From Candidatus Proximibacter danicus (GTDB lineage: Bacteria; Pseudomonadota; Gammaproteobacteria; Burkholderiales; Rhodocyclaceae): a DNA stretch of 64,000 nucleotides. Shown here piece by piece: positions 1-7,494 of this stretch. The translations under genes were made by a program, and so were the position numbers. The number at the start of each line of letters is the position of its first letter. Position 1 is the stretch's first letter. A model generated the notes under the pieces. It was not told the origin of the DNA. It searched no databases and saw only the letters and a list, made by a program, of their open reading frames with translations. Where the stretch lies: the NCBI GenBank assembly GCA_016710885.1, contig JADJUC010000002.1, positions 186,001 through 250,000 on the forward strand, given 5' to 3'.

Positions 1-1200
1 CACCTTGACCAGCAGCGAGTCGTAATACGGCGTGATCACCGCGCCGGAGTAGGCCGTGCCGCCGTCCAGGCGCAGCCCGAAGCCGGCCGCGCTGCGGTAG
101 GCGGCGATCTTGCCGTAGTCCGGCGTAAAGGCGTTTTCCGGGTCTTCGGTGGTGACACGACATTGCAGCGCGTGGCCCTTCAGCGCGATTTCGCGTTGCA
201 GCGGCACGTAGGAATCCTCGTCGCCAATGCTGGCGCCTTCGGTGATGCGGATCTGCGCCTTGACGATGTCGACGCCGGTAACCTGCTCAGTGACCGTGTG
301 CTCAACCTGGATGCGCGGGTTCACCTCGATGAAGTAGAACTTGCCGGTGTCGGCATCCATCAGGAATTCGACGGTGCCGGCATGCGTGTAGTTGGCGGCC
401 GCGGCCAGCTTCAGCGCCGAGGCGCACAGTTCGGCGCGGGTGGCGTCGTCCAGATACGGCGCCGGCGCGCGCTCGACCACCTTCTGGTTGCGGCGCTGCA
501 CCGAGCAGTCGCGCTCGAACAGATGTACGCGCTGGCCATGCGTGTCGCCCAGCACCTGCACCTCGACGTGGCGGGCGCGGCGCACCAGCTTTTCCAGATA
601 GACCTCGTCGTTGCCGAAGGCCGCCAGCGCCTCGCGCTTGGCCACTTCCATCAGCGGGCCGAGATCGGCCTCGGTCTCGATCACGCGCATGCCGCGGCCA
701 CCGCCGCCCCAGCTGGCCTTCAGCATCAGCGGGTAGCCGACCTCCAAGGCCAGCTTCTTCGCCCCGGCCAGATCGTTTGGCAGTGCGCCGGTCGCCGGCA
801 CCACCGGCACCCCGGCGCTTTGCGCCAGCTCGCGCGCCGAGACCTTGTTGCCGAGCATGCGCATCACGTCGCCTTTCGGCCCGATGAAGGCGATGCCGTT
901 GGCGGCGCAGGCATCGGCAAAATCCGGGTTCTCGGACAGGAAGCCATAGCCCGGGTGGATCGCATCGACGCCGGCTTCCTTGGCGACGCGGATGATGTCA
1001 TCGATATCCAGGTAGGCCTGAATCGGCTTCTTGCCGGCACCGACCAGATACGACTCGTCAGCCTTGAAGCGATGCAGCGCGAAACGGTCTTCATTGGAGA
1101 AGATGGCCACCGTGCGAATGCCCATCTCGGAAGCGGCACGCAGCACGCGGATGGCGATTTCGGAACGGTTGGCGACGAGGAGGCTGCGGATCTTCTTCAT
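1..1200 (-). CDS. pyc: Pyruvate carboxylase, N-terminal part (partial, runs off the window)
   Basis: Reading leftward from the ATG at 1200 there is an uninterrupted 400-codon frame that reaches base 1. It begins MKKIRSLLVANRSEIAIRVL, the biotin carboxylase N-terminus. It continues with GKKPIQAYLDIDDII and IHPGYGFLSENPDFA, the Gly-rich ATP-grasp loop KASWGGGGRGMRV, and FIEVNPRIQVEHTVTE with the catalytic Glu/Arg region. The GKKPIQAYLDID wording and the large spacing favour pyruvate carboxylase over acetyl-CoA or propionyl-CoA carboxylase. That enzyme makes oxaloacetate from pyruvate and bicarbonate using ATP and biotin. The carboxyltransferase and biotinyl domains lie outside the window, so the assignment rests on the first domain only. 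A long open frame on the opposite strand is an antisense shadow. Confidence 0.88.
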   Translation of the reverse strand, partial: MKKIRSLLVANRSEIAIRVLRAASEMGIRTVAIFSNEDRFALHRFKADESYLVGAGKKPIQAYLDIDDIIRVAKEAGVDAIHPGYGFLSENPDFADACAANGIAFIGPKGDVMRMLGNKVSARELAQSAGVPVVPATGALPNDLAGAKKLALEVGYPLMLKASWGGGGRGMRVIETEADLGPLMEVAKREALAAFGNDEVYLEKLVRRARHVEVQVLGDTHGQRVHLFERDCSVQRRNQKVVERAPAPYLDDATRAELCASALKLAAAANYTHAGTVEFLMDADTGKFYFIEVNPRIQVEHTVTEQVTGVDIVKAQIRITEGASIGDEDSYVPLQREIALKGHALQCRVTTEDPENAFTPDYGKIAAYRSAAGFGLRLDGGTAYSGAVITPYYDSLLVKV

Positions 1201-1368
1201 GGTAGTCGGCTCGGAAAAGACAGAATTTGCAGAATTTGAAATTGTAAGGTTGCCAGACAAGTATAAAAATCGCAATGTTTTCGCTGCGCAAAATCCTGCT
1301 CAAGCGCCATTGGGGCGCGCCATAATTCAAAATCCTTGGAATTCCCCAACCACCCTGCGGAGAACATC

Positions 1369-1689
1369 ATGCAAATGACCACCACCCCCAGCATCGAAGG
1401 CAAGCGCATCACCCGCTACTGCGGCGTCATCGCCGGCGAGGCGATCCTCGGTGCCAACATCTTCAAGGATCTGTTCGCCGGCATCCGCGACCTGGTCGGC
1501 GGCCGTTCCGGCACCTACGAGAAGGAACTGCAGCGCGCCCGCGACATCGCCATGGAAGAGCTGGAACAGCGCGCCAAGGATCTCGGCGCCAATGCCATCG
1601 TCGGTATCGACCTCGACTACGAGGTGCTCGGCGAGAAGAATGGCATGCTGATGGTCTCGGCCAGCGGCACGGCGGTAGTTGTCGAGTAG
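1369..1689 (+). CDS. YbjQ family (UPF0145) heavy-metal-binding-domain protein
   Basis: This 106-residue cytosolic protein has the YbjQ fold signature. [11 protein letters not shown] is followed by [15 protein letters not shown], then [40 protein letters not shown] and a closing [11 protein letters not shown]. Length matches the family (about 105 residues). The ATG at 1369 was chosen because a GGAG ribosome site lies just upstream in gcggagaacatc and because the domain begins immediately afterwards. An in-frame ATG further upstream at 1336 lacks such a site. Family members form pentameric rings; their role is not established. It stands alone between divergent pyc and the toxin-antitoxin genes, so context gives no function. 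Confidence 0.85.
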   Translation: MQMTTTPSIEGKRITRYCGVIAGEAILGANIFKDLFAGIRDLVGGRSGTYEKELQRARDIAMEELEQRAKDLGANAIVGIDLDYEVLGEKNGMLMVSASGTAVVVE

Positions 1690-1779
1690 CTACGTTCGCC
1701 GGTCACCGTCGTGACCAACAGCGGGAGCCATACTGAACTTGCCCATTTGGACATTTCGTAATTTCACTGGAGGCAAAAA

Positions 1780-2034
1780 ATTCTGACGATCTCCGCCACC
1801 GACGCCAAGCAGGCTTTTGCCACGGTGCTGGAAAGTGCCGCCCGCGAACCCGTGCTGATCCAGAAACAAAAACGCGATGTTGCTGTGGTGCTTTCAATCG
1901 CAGACTACGAGCGGCTGACACGCATGAACGTACAGGCCTTCCAGCGCTTTTGCGATCAAGTAGTCGCCAGGGCAGAAGAACGCGGACTGACCGAGGAAAA
2001 ACTGGCTGAACTGCTCAACGACGAAGATGCGTGA
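1780..2034 (+). CDS. Phd/YefM-type antitoxin, non-AUG start
   Basis: The encoded protein reads TISATDAKQAFATVLESAAR then EPVLIQKQKRDVAVVLSIADYERL, the typical Phd/YefM antitoxin N-terminal DNA-binding domain. A C-terminal tail ends AELLNDEDA and would wrap the partner toxin. Homologs start two or three residues before ISATDAK, but no ATG, GTG or TTG exists there. The only codons are ATT at 1780 and CTG at 1783. A strong GGAGG at 1769-1773 sits 6 bases before ATT and 9 before CTG, so initiation at one of these rare codons is plausible. The next ATG (1825) would delete part of the DNA-binding domain. It overlaps the following toxin start by 8 bases (ATGCGTGA). Start-codon decay alongside a broken toxin is an alternative reading. 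Confidence 0.72.
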   Translation: MLTISATDAKQAFATVLESAAREPVLIQKQKRDVAVVLSIADYERLTRMNVQAFQRFCDQVVARAEERGLTEEKLAELLNDEDA

Positions 2035-2329
2035 CCTGTGTCTTGTCGTCGACACCGATGTCCTAGTCAGTCGGCTGCTATCACCACACCCCCTTGCCGC
2101 GCGCGCAGTTGATCTGGCGATTGGTGAAGGGCGCCTGCAGGTATCCGAAGCCACGCTGTCCGAACTCGCGCTCGGCCTGGCACGCCCCGAAGGACGACAT
2201 ATTTCTCGATGTCGCCATCAACGCCAAGCCAGCGCCATCATCACTGGCGATGCAGACCTGCTGGCGCTGGACCCGTTTATGGAAATCCGTATCGTGGCGG
2301 CGGCGATATGGGTGGATAGGCCTTTTTAG
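2027..2329 (+). pseudogene. PIN-domain toxin, degraded (internal deletion plus frameshifts)
   Basis: The N-terminus CLVVDTDVLVSRLLSP is a PIN ribonuclease start with the first catalytic Asp, and the C-terminus carries AIITGDADLLALDPF, the conserved VTGD/DLL block. The middle is broken. The family motif PKDDIFLDVAINAK is present at 2187-2228 but in another frame, whereas the 2027 frame reads EGRHISRCRHQRQ there. A deletion of roughly 40 codons before this motif and a single-base loss near 2229 explain the two frame changes. The 100 residues compare with about 140 in intact PIN toxins. The gene follows its antitoxin with an 8-base overlap. The open 100-codon frame is therefore unlikely to make an active nuclease. 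Confidence 0.75.
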
Positions 2330-2510
2330 GCTGGGGAAAATTATTGGGTGCCAGAAACCAAGCCAAGCAGTGGCCTGCCCGGTGATTTCCTTGAGTCCGA
2401 ATGACTCGGCGTTTGCCATTTGAAAATTGATATGCGCGATAGGTGGATCCGAGACCGCATGCGATAATGACATCGGTTTTATACAATGCATCTATCCGGA
2501 ATACCTTGGC

Positions 2511-3335
2511 GTGAAAAAAATTATTGCATTCGCACTCGCTGGAATATCTGTCACATCGATTTCTTACGCCGAAAACCGGCTCTTCCCTACTGACATCCTG
2601 AACGCAGGCGAATTCGATGCCAACGCTTCCGTCGAGTTTCAGTCCCTATCTTACGATGTCAGATTTGCCGGCAACCCCGGCTCTCGTTCAGTGGATATTT
2701 CCCGCGAATCAGTCGGCGCGCGCTATGGTTTGGGTGCCAACTGGCATATCGGAGCCTCGATTAACTACGATTCACGACACGTTGTCCGCACAGATTTCAG
2801 CGCTCCGCCGGCACACTTTGTTAACCGGGATTCAGAAGGGACGAACAATCCGTACCTTTGGGCAAGCTACGGATTCATCAATGACAAAGCCAATCCGCTC
2901 TCGTTAAGTGGCCAGTTGTTTGTTGCCCCGAATACGACACATGCGCCAAGCACTTATGGCGGGAAGCTTGCCGCAGGCTGGGTAAGCAGTAAAACATTAA
3001 GGTTCTTCGGCGTTTACGCCAAGGAAATCGCTAGCGATTCCGGCGTTGCGGACAAGGACAGTATTTCCATTGGAGCCTACAAGGACATTTCGAGCACCAT
3101 TACCCTAGTGCCTTCTGCAAGGTATCAGCGGTTTAGCTCGACGGACACCTTCTCTTCGGTCAAACAACTCTCCGTGAGCCTTGCTGCGCACGTTCAGGTT
3201 TCCGGCAACACATACCTGATCCCATCGATCACCAATTACAGGAATTCCTCCGGGCACAGCAAGGATGGCCTGTTCCAGATGGATTCAACCGGGAACGGCA
3301 CCGCTGTACAGCTCAGTTTGTATCATTTGTTCTGA
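2511..3335 (+). CDS. Outer-membrane beta-barrel protein, function unknown
   Basis: The GTG at 2511 gives a clean signal peptide (VKKIIAFALAGISVTSISYA then EN) and a mature protein of about 254 residues. The mature part consists of alternating polar and hydrophobic strands rich in Tyr, Gly, Ser and Asn, and the last residue is Phe (LYHLF). These are features of a transmembrane outer-membrane barrel. An upstream in-frame ATG at 2427 would add 28 residues in front of the signal sequence, so it was rejected. The protein resembles transporter-like or MtrB/OmpW-sized barrels only in general architecture, and I do not recognise the family. It lies alone between two toxin-antitoxin loci. Base composition in this stretch is lower in GC than in the flanking housekeeping genes, compatible with acquisition by transfer. 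Confidence 0.7.
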   Translation: MKKIIAFALAGISVTSISYAENRLFPTDILNAGEFDANASVEFQSLSYDVRFAGNPGSRSVDISRESVGARYGLGANWHIGASINYDSRHVVRTDFSAPPAHFVNRDSEGTNNPYLWASYGFINDKANPLSLSGQLFVAPNTTHAPSTYGGKLAAGWVSSKTLRFFGVYAKEIASDSGVADKDSISIGAYKDISSTITLVPSARYQRFSSTDTFSSVKQLSVSLAAHVQVSGNTYLIPSITNYRNSSGHSKDGLFQMDSTGNGTAVQLSLYHLF

Positions 3336-3470
3336 CAAGACCCCGATCATGGCAAGCCGGCCCCGGCGGCCGGACAAGCGGACACCCCACCCGGATATAT
3401 CCTGTGCCTGCCAGACTCGCTAAGCAGGGCTAGCGCAGGAATACCCCTGCGACGCAGAGCAAATACGGGA

Positions 3471-3497
3471 TTAAAGGTTCCAGGCTCGCATTAAAAT
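3471..3497. repeat. Left copy of imperfect direct repeat flanking the PIN/RHH module
   Basis: The sequence ttaaaggttccaggctcgca then ttaaaa matches the copy at 4315-4340 in 21 of 26 positions. Both copies are preceded by a CCCTGCGA-like motif, separated by about 17 extra bases in this copy. The two copies bracket the intact toxin-antitoxin pair. Significance is uncertain because only two copies are visible here. Confidence 0.5.
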
Positions 3498-3499
3498 CT

Positions 3500-3524
3500 G
3501 CCCGCCGATTTGGCGGGCATTTTT
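3500..3524 (+). terminator. Rho-independent terminator
   Basis: A 7-bp GC-only stem GCCCGCC / GGCGGGC with the loop GATTT is followed by ATTTTT. It lies 165 bases after the outer-membrane barrel gene and just upstream of the PIN/RHH promoter. It would insulate that module from read-through. Confidence 0.7.
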
Positions 3525-3590
3525 ACGCCTGTCTCTTGGCCGGGGGTGGAAACAATAGGGGATGCGATTTCCCCGGCCAATCGGATCGAT

Positions 3591-3625
3591 TTGACAGATA
3601 TCTTGGTATTAAATACGATACCAAA
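3591..3625 (+). promoter_or_regulatory. Sigma-70 promoter with overlapping inverted-repeat operator; leaderless-type
   Basis: A perfect -35 (TTGACA, 3591-3596) is separated by 17 bases from a -10 (TACGAT, 3614-3619). The -10 ends 6 bases before the toxin ATG at 3626, so transcription should start on or next to the A of the start codon, and no Shine-Dalgarno sequence is present. A 7-bp inverted repeat TTGGTAT / ATACCAA (3603-3609 and 3618-3624, 8-base spacer) overlaps the -10. It is a natural operator for the RHH antitoxin encoded downstream. Promoter elements and palindrome are seen directly; leaderless translation and autoregulation are inferred. Confidence 0.68.
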
Positions 3626-4042
3626 ATGATTCCGGGCATTGTCCTCGATACGAATGTGCTGGTGAGCGCCCTCAAGTCTCAACAGGGGGCTTCTTTTCGC
3701 CTGCTGTCACAGGTGGGCAATGGGCAATTTCAGCTTCACTTATCGGTGCCGCTTGTCGTCGAGTACGAAGCCGTGTTGAAGCGTGGAGGATTTGCGCTGT
3801 CCGACGCGCAGATTGACGATGTGATCGACTATCTGTGTGCGCAGGCGATCCATCACAAGATTTTTTATTTGTGGCGCCCGAAGCTGAAGGACCCGGATGA
3901 CGATTTTGTCCTTGAATTGTCGGTGAAAGCGCGGGCGGCCATTGTGACGTGGAACGTCGGCGATTTCCGGAACGCCCGGAATCTGGGGGTGTCTGTAGTG
4001 ACACCGCGTGAATTTCTTACCTCAATGGAGGGGCGATCATGA
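3626..4042 (+). CDS. PIN-family toxin (COG1569-type) of a type II toxin-antitoxin pair
   Basis: This 138-residue protein begins MIPGIVLDTNVLVSAL, with the first PIN acidic residue Asp8. It has an LVVEYEAVLKR helix with the second acidic residue and a KDPDDDFVLELSVKARAAI block. IVTWNVGDF stands where many members have VTGDKDF, and the protein ends at SVVTPREFL. It belongs with putative toxin components of the PIN family, Mg-dependent RNases. The ATG at 3626 was chosen over the upstream in-frame ATG at 3536 because it matches the family N-terminus and the promoter sits immediately in front of it. The toxin gene comes first and overlaps the antitoxin gene by ATGA (4039-4042), an order opposite to most type II systems. 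Confidence 0.85.
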   Translation: MIPGIVLDTNVLVSALKSQQGASFRLLSQVGNGQFQLHLSVPLVVEYEAVLKRGGFALSDAQIDDVIDYLCAQAIHHKIFYLWRPKLKDPDDDFVLELSVKARAAIVTWNVGDFRNARNLGVSVVTPREFLTSMEGRS

Positions 4043-4272
4043 GCACGATCAGCGTACGTTTGCCCGATTCGCTGCACAACATGGTGCGTGAGGTTGCGCA
4101 GCAGGATCATGTATCCATCAACCAGTTCGTGGCCTCGGCGGTGGCCGAAAAAATTTCGGCGCTGGCAACCGAGCAGTATCTTGGCGAGCGCGCTCAACGT
4201 GCGAGCGACGTCAAGTTCCGTTCGGCGCTGGCGGCAGTGCCAGATGTGGCGCCGGAACCTTTCGATCAGTGA
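4039..4272 (+). CDS. Ribbon-helix-helix antitoxin partner of the PIN toxin
   Basis: The 77-residue protein starts STISVRLPDSLHNMVREVAQ, followed by QDHVSINQFVASAVAEKI. This is a ribbon-helix-helix fold with the beta-strand TISVRLP that contacts DNA and an Arc/HicB-like second helix. The C-terminal tail (EQYLGERAQRASDVKFRSAL to PEPFDQ) is the expected toxin-neutralising segment. It overlaps the toxin by four bases, so the two are translationally coupled. It probably binds the inverted repeat over the promoter at 3603-3624. The assignment as antitoxin rests on domain and gene arrangement. Confidence 0.83.
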   Translation: MSTISVRLPDSLHNMVREVAQQDHVSINQFVASAVAEKISALATEQYLGERAQRASDVKFRSALAAVPDVAPEPFDQ

Positions 4273-4314
4273 AGGAACAGGGGGCGGGCAACGATTGCCA
4301 GCCTACCCTGCGAA

Positions 4315-4340
4315 TTAAAGACTCCAGGTTCGAATTAAAT
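4315..4340. repeat. Right copy of imperfect direct repeat flanking the PIN/RHH module
   Basis: The sequence ttaaagactccaggttcgaa then ttaaat matches 3471-3496 at 21 of 26 positions. It is preceded directly by CCCTGCGAA. It lies 42 bases after the antitoxin stop. The GGTTCGAAT core resembles a tRNA T-loop, but the surrounding bases do not form a tRNA. Confidence 0.5.
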
Positions 4341-4465
4341 TGCAGCTTACCAACACCAACTGTTTCGACTACCAGCAGATGAACGAGCTGCTCGACCCGG
4401 CCAACCATCCGCCCGAAGGCAGCCTTGTCGATGCCGGCACCTTCCACACCTTCGTGAACAACTGA
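4340..4465 (+). pseudogene. Gene remnant, C-terminal coding fragment of unknown family
   Basis: An open stretch encodes QLTNTNCFDYQQMNELLDPA, then NHPPEGSLVDAGTFHTFVNN and a TGA at 4463-4465. Codon usage is coding-like (GC-rich third positions), but no proper start codon or ribosome site precedes it. The only candidate is TTG at 4340, inside the direct repeat. I do not recognise the family. It is most simply read as the 3' end of a gene whose 5' part was removed when the flanking toxin-antitoxin module or repeat arrived. The rest of the 4273-4638 intergenic region shows no other gene; a possible -10 (TATACT, 4580-4585) precedes the ABC transporter. Confidence 0.4.
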
Positions 4466-4638
4466 TCCAGCTGACCCGAACGCCATAACGCGAAAAACGG
4501 CGAAAAAACCCCTGCCAACCTCCGCCAAACCCTTGCCAAAGCTGCAGTTTGCAACGCTGCCAAGGATGCAAGTTAAGCGTATACTTTTGCACTTTCCCGG
4601 CTGTTAGCTGCTGACGCCCATAAGGCACAAAAACATCA

Positions 4639-6939
4639 ATGACCACCCCCGGCACCACCCCTGCACCTGCGCTGTCTAGCGCCCAGCTACCCGATCTCTG
4701 GCGCGAAAAACTTGGGCATCGTCTTACCGGGCAAGAAAACATCCTCGCCTGGCTCGAAACCGATCTCGATAGCCGCCTGCATTTCGCCGACGGCCTGGTG
4801 GCAATTACCGAAAACCGCCTGTTCGCCTGCGCCCCCGGCGACAGCGAGTGTCGTGAATGGGCGCTGCGCGAAGGTTTGTCGCTCTCGCACCACGACCATG
4901 CAGGTGTCGGCACGCTGGAACTGGTGGACACCTCAGGCCAACTCGCCAGCTGGCGCTTCACGCTCAGCCAGAACCTCGCCGCGCTGCGTGTGGTCACGCA
5001 TTTCGAGCAGCAGTTGCAGACCCTCATCACCGGCCAGCCACCGGAAGTCGACGACGACACCGTCTGCCCAAAATGCAAAGCCCCGCTGCCGCCCGGCGAG
5101 GACGAATGCCCGATCTGCGTGCGCGAACTGCACACGCCGCCCTCGACCTGGACGCTGTTCCGCCTGTGGCGCTTCGCCCACCCCTACCGCTGGCGCCTGC
5201 TCACCGGTTTCCTGCTGACGCTGTGTTCGACGGCAGCGACGCTGGTCGCGCCGTACATGACCATGCCGCTGATGGACAACATCCTGATCCCGTACCAGAA
5301 CGGCAAGCCGATCGACCGCGACCTGGTCCTGCTCTACCTCAGCGGCCTGCTCGGCTCGGCGCTGGTGGCCTGGGGGCTGGGCTGGGCGCGCACCTATATC
5401 CTGGCGCTGGTCTCCGAACGGATGGGCGCCGACCTGCGCACCACCACCTACGAACACCTGCTGGCGCTGTCGCAGGAATACTTCGGCGGCAAGCGCACCG
5501 GCGACCTGATGGCGCGCATCGGCTCGGAAACCGACCGCATCAACATCTTCATCTCGCTGCACCTGCTCGACTTCGCCACCGACGTGCTGATGATCACCAT
5601 GACGGCGGTCATCCTGGTCTCGATCAACCCGTGGCTGGCGCTGGTCACCCTGCTGCCGCTGCCGCTGATCGCCTGGATGATCCACGTCGTGCGCGACAAG
5701 CTGCGTACCGGCTTCGAGAAGGTCGACCGCATCTGGGCCGAAGTGACCAACGTGCTCGCCGACACCATCCCCGGCATCCGCGTGGTCAAGGCCTTCGCGC
5801 AGGAAAAGCGCGAGGTCGATCGCTTCCGCGCCGCCAACCAGCACAACCTGCAGGTCAACGACAAGGTCAATCGCGTCTGGTCGCTGTTCACGCCGACGGT
5901 GACGCTGCTCACCGAGATCGGCCTGCTCGTGGTCTGGGCCTTCGGCATCTGGCAGGTTTCCAAGGACGAGATCACGGTCGGCGTGCTGACCGCCTTCCTG
6001 GCCTACATCAGCCGCTTCTACACCCGTCTCGATTCGATGAGCCGCATCGTCTCGGTGACGCAGAAGGCCGCCGCCGGCGCCAAGCGCATCTTCGACATCC
6101 TCGACCACGTTTCCAGCGTGCCGGAGCCGGTGAACCCGGTGCACCTGCCGAACGTGAAGGGCCACATCGAGATGCGCGACATTGGCTTCCGCCATGGCAC
6201 GCGCGCTGTCACCCGCAACATGAGCCTGACCATCCAGCCCGGCGAGATGATCGGCCTGGTCGGCCACAGCGGCTCGGGCAAGAGCACGCTGGTCAACCTG
6301 ATCTGCCGCTTCTACGACGTGGCCGAAGGCGCCATCCTGATCGACGGCGTCGACATCCGCTCGCTGCCGGTGGCCGAATACCGCGCCAACATCGGCCTGG
6401 TGCTGCAGGAGCCCTTCCTGTTCTTCGGCACCATCGCCGAGAACATCGCCTACGGCAAACCCGAAGCCACCCGCGCCGAGATCATCGCCGCCGCCCGTTC
6501 CGCCAACGCCCACGAATTCATCCTGCGCCTGCCGCACGGCTACGACTCGCTGGTCGGCGAACGCGGCCAGGCGCTCTCCGGCGGCGAGCGCCAGCGCATC
6601 TCGATCGCCCGCGCGCTGCTCATCGACCCGCGCATCCTGATCCTCGACGAAGCCACCTCCTCGGTCGACACCACCACCGAGCGCGAAATCCAGAAGGCGC
6701 TCGACAACCTGGTCCATGGCCGCACCACCATCGCCATCGCCCACCGCCTGTCCACGCTGCGCCAGGCCAACCGGCTGGTGGTGCTCGACCGCGGCAAGAT
6801 CGTCGAGGTCGGCAACCACGACGAGCTGATGGCGCTGGAAGGCCACTACTACCGCCTGTACATGGCGCAGGCGCGCAACGTCGATGCCGAGGAACAGCTG
6901 CCGCGCTTCAACACCCCGGCCAAGGAGCACTCCGCATGA
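4639..6939 (+). CDS. Cyanophycin-metabolism-associated ABC transporter (fused permease/ATPase)
   Basis: The 766-residue protein has three parts. The N-terminal region contains a zinc ribbon (CPKC about residues 143-146, CPIC about 157-160). An exporter-type six-helix membrane domain follows (about 180-470). The nucleotide-binding domain has Walker A GHSGSGKST (about 541-549), Q-loop LQEPFLF, signature LSGGERQRISIARALL (about 647) and Walker B ILILDEATSSVD with the H-loop IAHRLST. It is a type I ABC exporter half-transporter expected to dimerise. The zinc-ribbon front end and the following DUF1854 gene are the combination repeatedly found next to cphA genes. The transported substrate is not known from sequence; a role linked to cyanophycin or its dipeptides is inference. 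The stop overlaps the next start (ATGA at 6936-6939), showing tight coupling. Confidence 0.85.
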   Translation: MTTPGTTPAPALSSAQLPDLWREKLGHRLTGQENILAWLETDLDSRLHFADGLVAITENRLFACAPGDSECREWALREGLSLSHHDHAGVGTLELVDTSGQLASWRFTLSQNLAALRVVTHFEQQLQTLITGQPPEVDDDTVCPKCKAPLPPGEDECPICVRELHTPPSTWTLFRLWRFAHPYRWRLLTGFLLTLCSTAATLVAPYMTMPLMDNILIPYQNGKPIDRDLVLLYLSGLLGSALVAWGLGWARTYILALVSERMGADLRTTTYEHLLALSQEYFGGKRTGDLMARIGSETDRINIFISLHLLDFATDVLMITMTAVILVSINPWLALVTLLPLPLIAWMIHVVRDKLRTGFEKVDRIWAEVTNVLADTIPGIRVVKAFAQEKREVDRFRAANQHNLQVNDKVNRVWSLFTPTVTLLTEIGLLVVWAFGIWQVSKDEITVGVLTAFLAYISRFYTRLDSMSRIVSVTQKAAAGAKRIFDILDHVSSVPEPVNPVHLPNVKGHIEMRDIGFRHGTRAVTRNMSLTIQPGEMIGLVGHSGSGKSTLVNLICRFYDVAEGAILIDGVDIRSLPVAEYRANIGLVLQEPFLFFGTIAENIAYGKPEATRAEIIAAARSANAHEFILRLPHGYDSLVGERGQALSGGERQRISIARALLIDPRILILDEATSSVDTTTEREIQKALDNLVHGRTTIAIAHRLSTLRQANRLVVLDRGKIVEVGNHDELMALEGHYYRLYMAQARNVDAEEQLPRFNTPAKEHSA

Positions 6940-7415
6940 GCGCCGCCAATTTTCAAAACTTCCAGTTGATCCGCAATCCGTTCGGTCGGCTGGTCTTCAC
7001 CGGTGCTGACGGTGAAGCGCACGAAGGCGTTGTTCCCGTGCGCGCCTTCCCCATCGGTGCGCCCGACGAAGGCATTGCCCTGGTTAACAGCGAAGGCCAC
7101 GAACTGCTGTGGATAGACCGCGTCGAAGATCTGCCGGAAAATGTTGCGGCGCTGGTGCAGGCAGAGCTCGCCAGCCGCGAGTTCGTACCCGAAATCAAGC
7201 GCATCCGCAGCGTCTCCAGCTTCGCCTGCCCAAGCACTTGGGAACTCGATACCGACCGTGGCGACGCCCGGCTGGTGTTGAAGGGCGAGGAAGACATCCG
7301 CCGCCTGGACCGCGAAAAGTTGCTGATCGCCGACACCCACGGCATCCAGTTCCTGGTCCGCGACATCCAGGCCCTGGATCGCGCCAGCCGCAAGATCCTC
7401 GACCGCTTCCTGTAA
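6936..7415 (+). CDS. DUF1854 protein associated with cyanophycin metabolism
   Basis: This 159-residue soluble protein contains VRAFPIGAPDEGIALVNSEG, HELLWIDRVEDLP, the basic IKRIRSVSSFACPSTWELDT segment and a C-terminal DTHGIQFLVRDIQALDRASR. This is the DUF1854 pattern. The ATG at 6936 is preceded by AAGGAG and overlaps the ABC transporter stop. DUF1854 proteins are known as companions of this ABC transporter in cyanophycin loci of betaproteobacteria; their biochemical role is undefined. The strict coupling suggests that the protein works with the transporter, perhaps as a cytosolic subunit, which is inference. Confidence 0.82.
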   Translation: MSAANFQNFQLIRNPFGRLVFTGADGEAHEGVVPVRAFPIGAPDEGIALVNSEGHELLWIDRVEDLPENVAALVQAELASREFVPEIKRIRSVSSFACPSTWELDTDRGDARLVLKGEEDIRRLDREKLLIADTHGIQFLVRDIQALDRASRKILDRFL

Positions 7416-7494
7416 ACTAAAGTGCTGCCACCGCGTTAAAAGACCAAGCCCCAAGCCCACCACCCGCAGAATTACACCTAAAACGCACCCGACC

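Noticed and set aside
163..1239. 358-codon plus-strand open frame opposite pyc
   Set aside because: It is antisense to clear biotin carboxylase coding sequence, is Arg/His/Ala-rich and has no ribosome site or recognisable domain. High GC content keeps it open.
3421..3490. Possible c-di-GMP (GEMM) riboswitch near GACGCAGAGC
   Set aside because: Only a short stretch resembles the GEMM core (GGACGCAAAGC). The GCAAACC segment, tetraloop and receptor are missing, and no gene directly follows in the proper place.
3471..4340. Integron attC sites around the TA cassette
   Set aside because: The repeats lack GTTRRRY/RYYYAAC core sites and the expected imperfect palindrome. They are listed only as direct repeats.
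4321..4345. tRNA fragment at GGTTCGAAT
   Set aside because: The T-loop-like bases are not flanked by a T-stem or acceptor end.
4933..6930. 665-codon minus-strand open frame across the ABC transporter
   Set aside because: It is antisense to a complete transporter with all ABC motifs. The composition (Asp/Val/Gln/His-rich) is typical of a shadow frame.
4857..6935. Long plus-strand frame (Arg/Pro/His-rich) overlapping the ABC transporter before the DUF1854 gene
   Set aside because: It is only an upstream extension of the DUF1854 frame through the transporter gene. The ATG at 6936 with its ribosome site is the true start.
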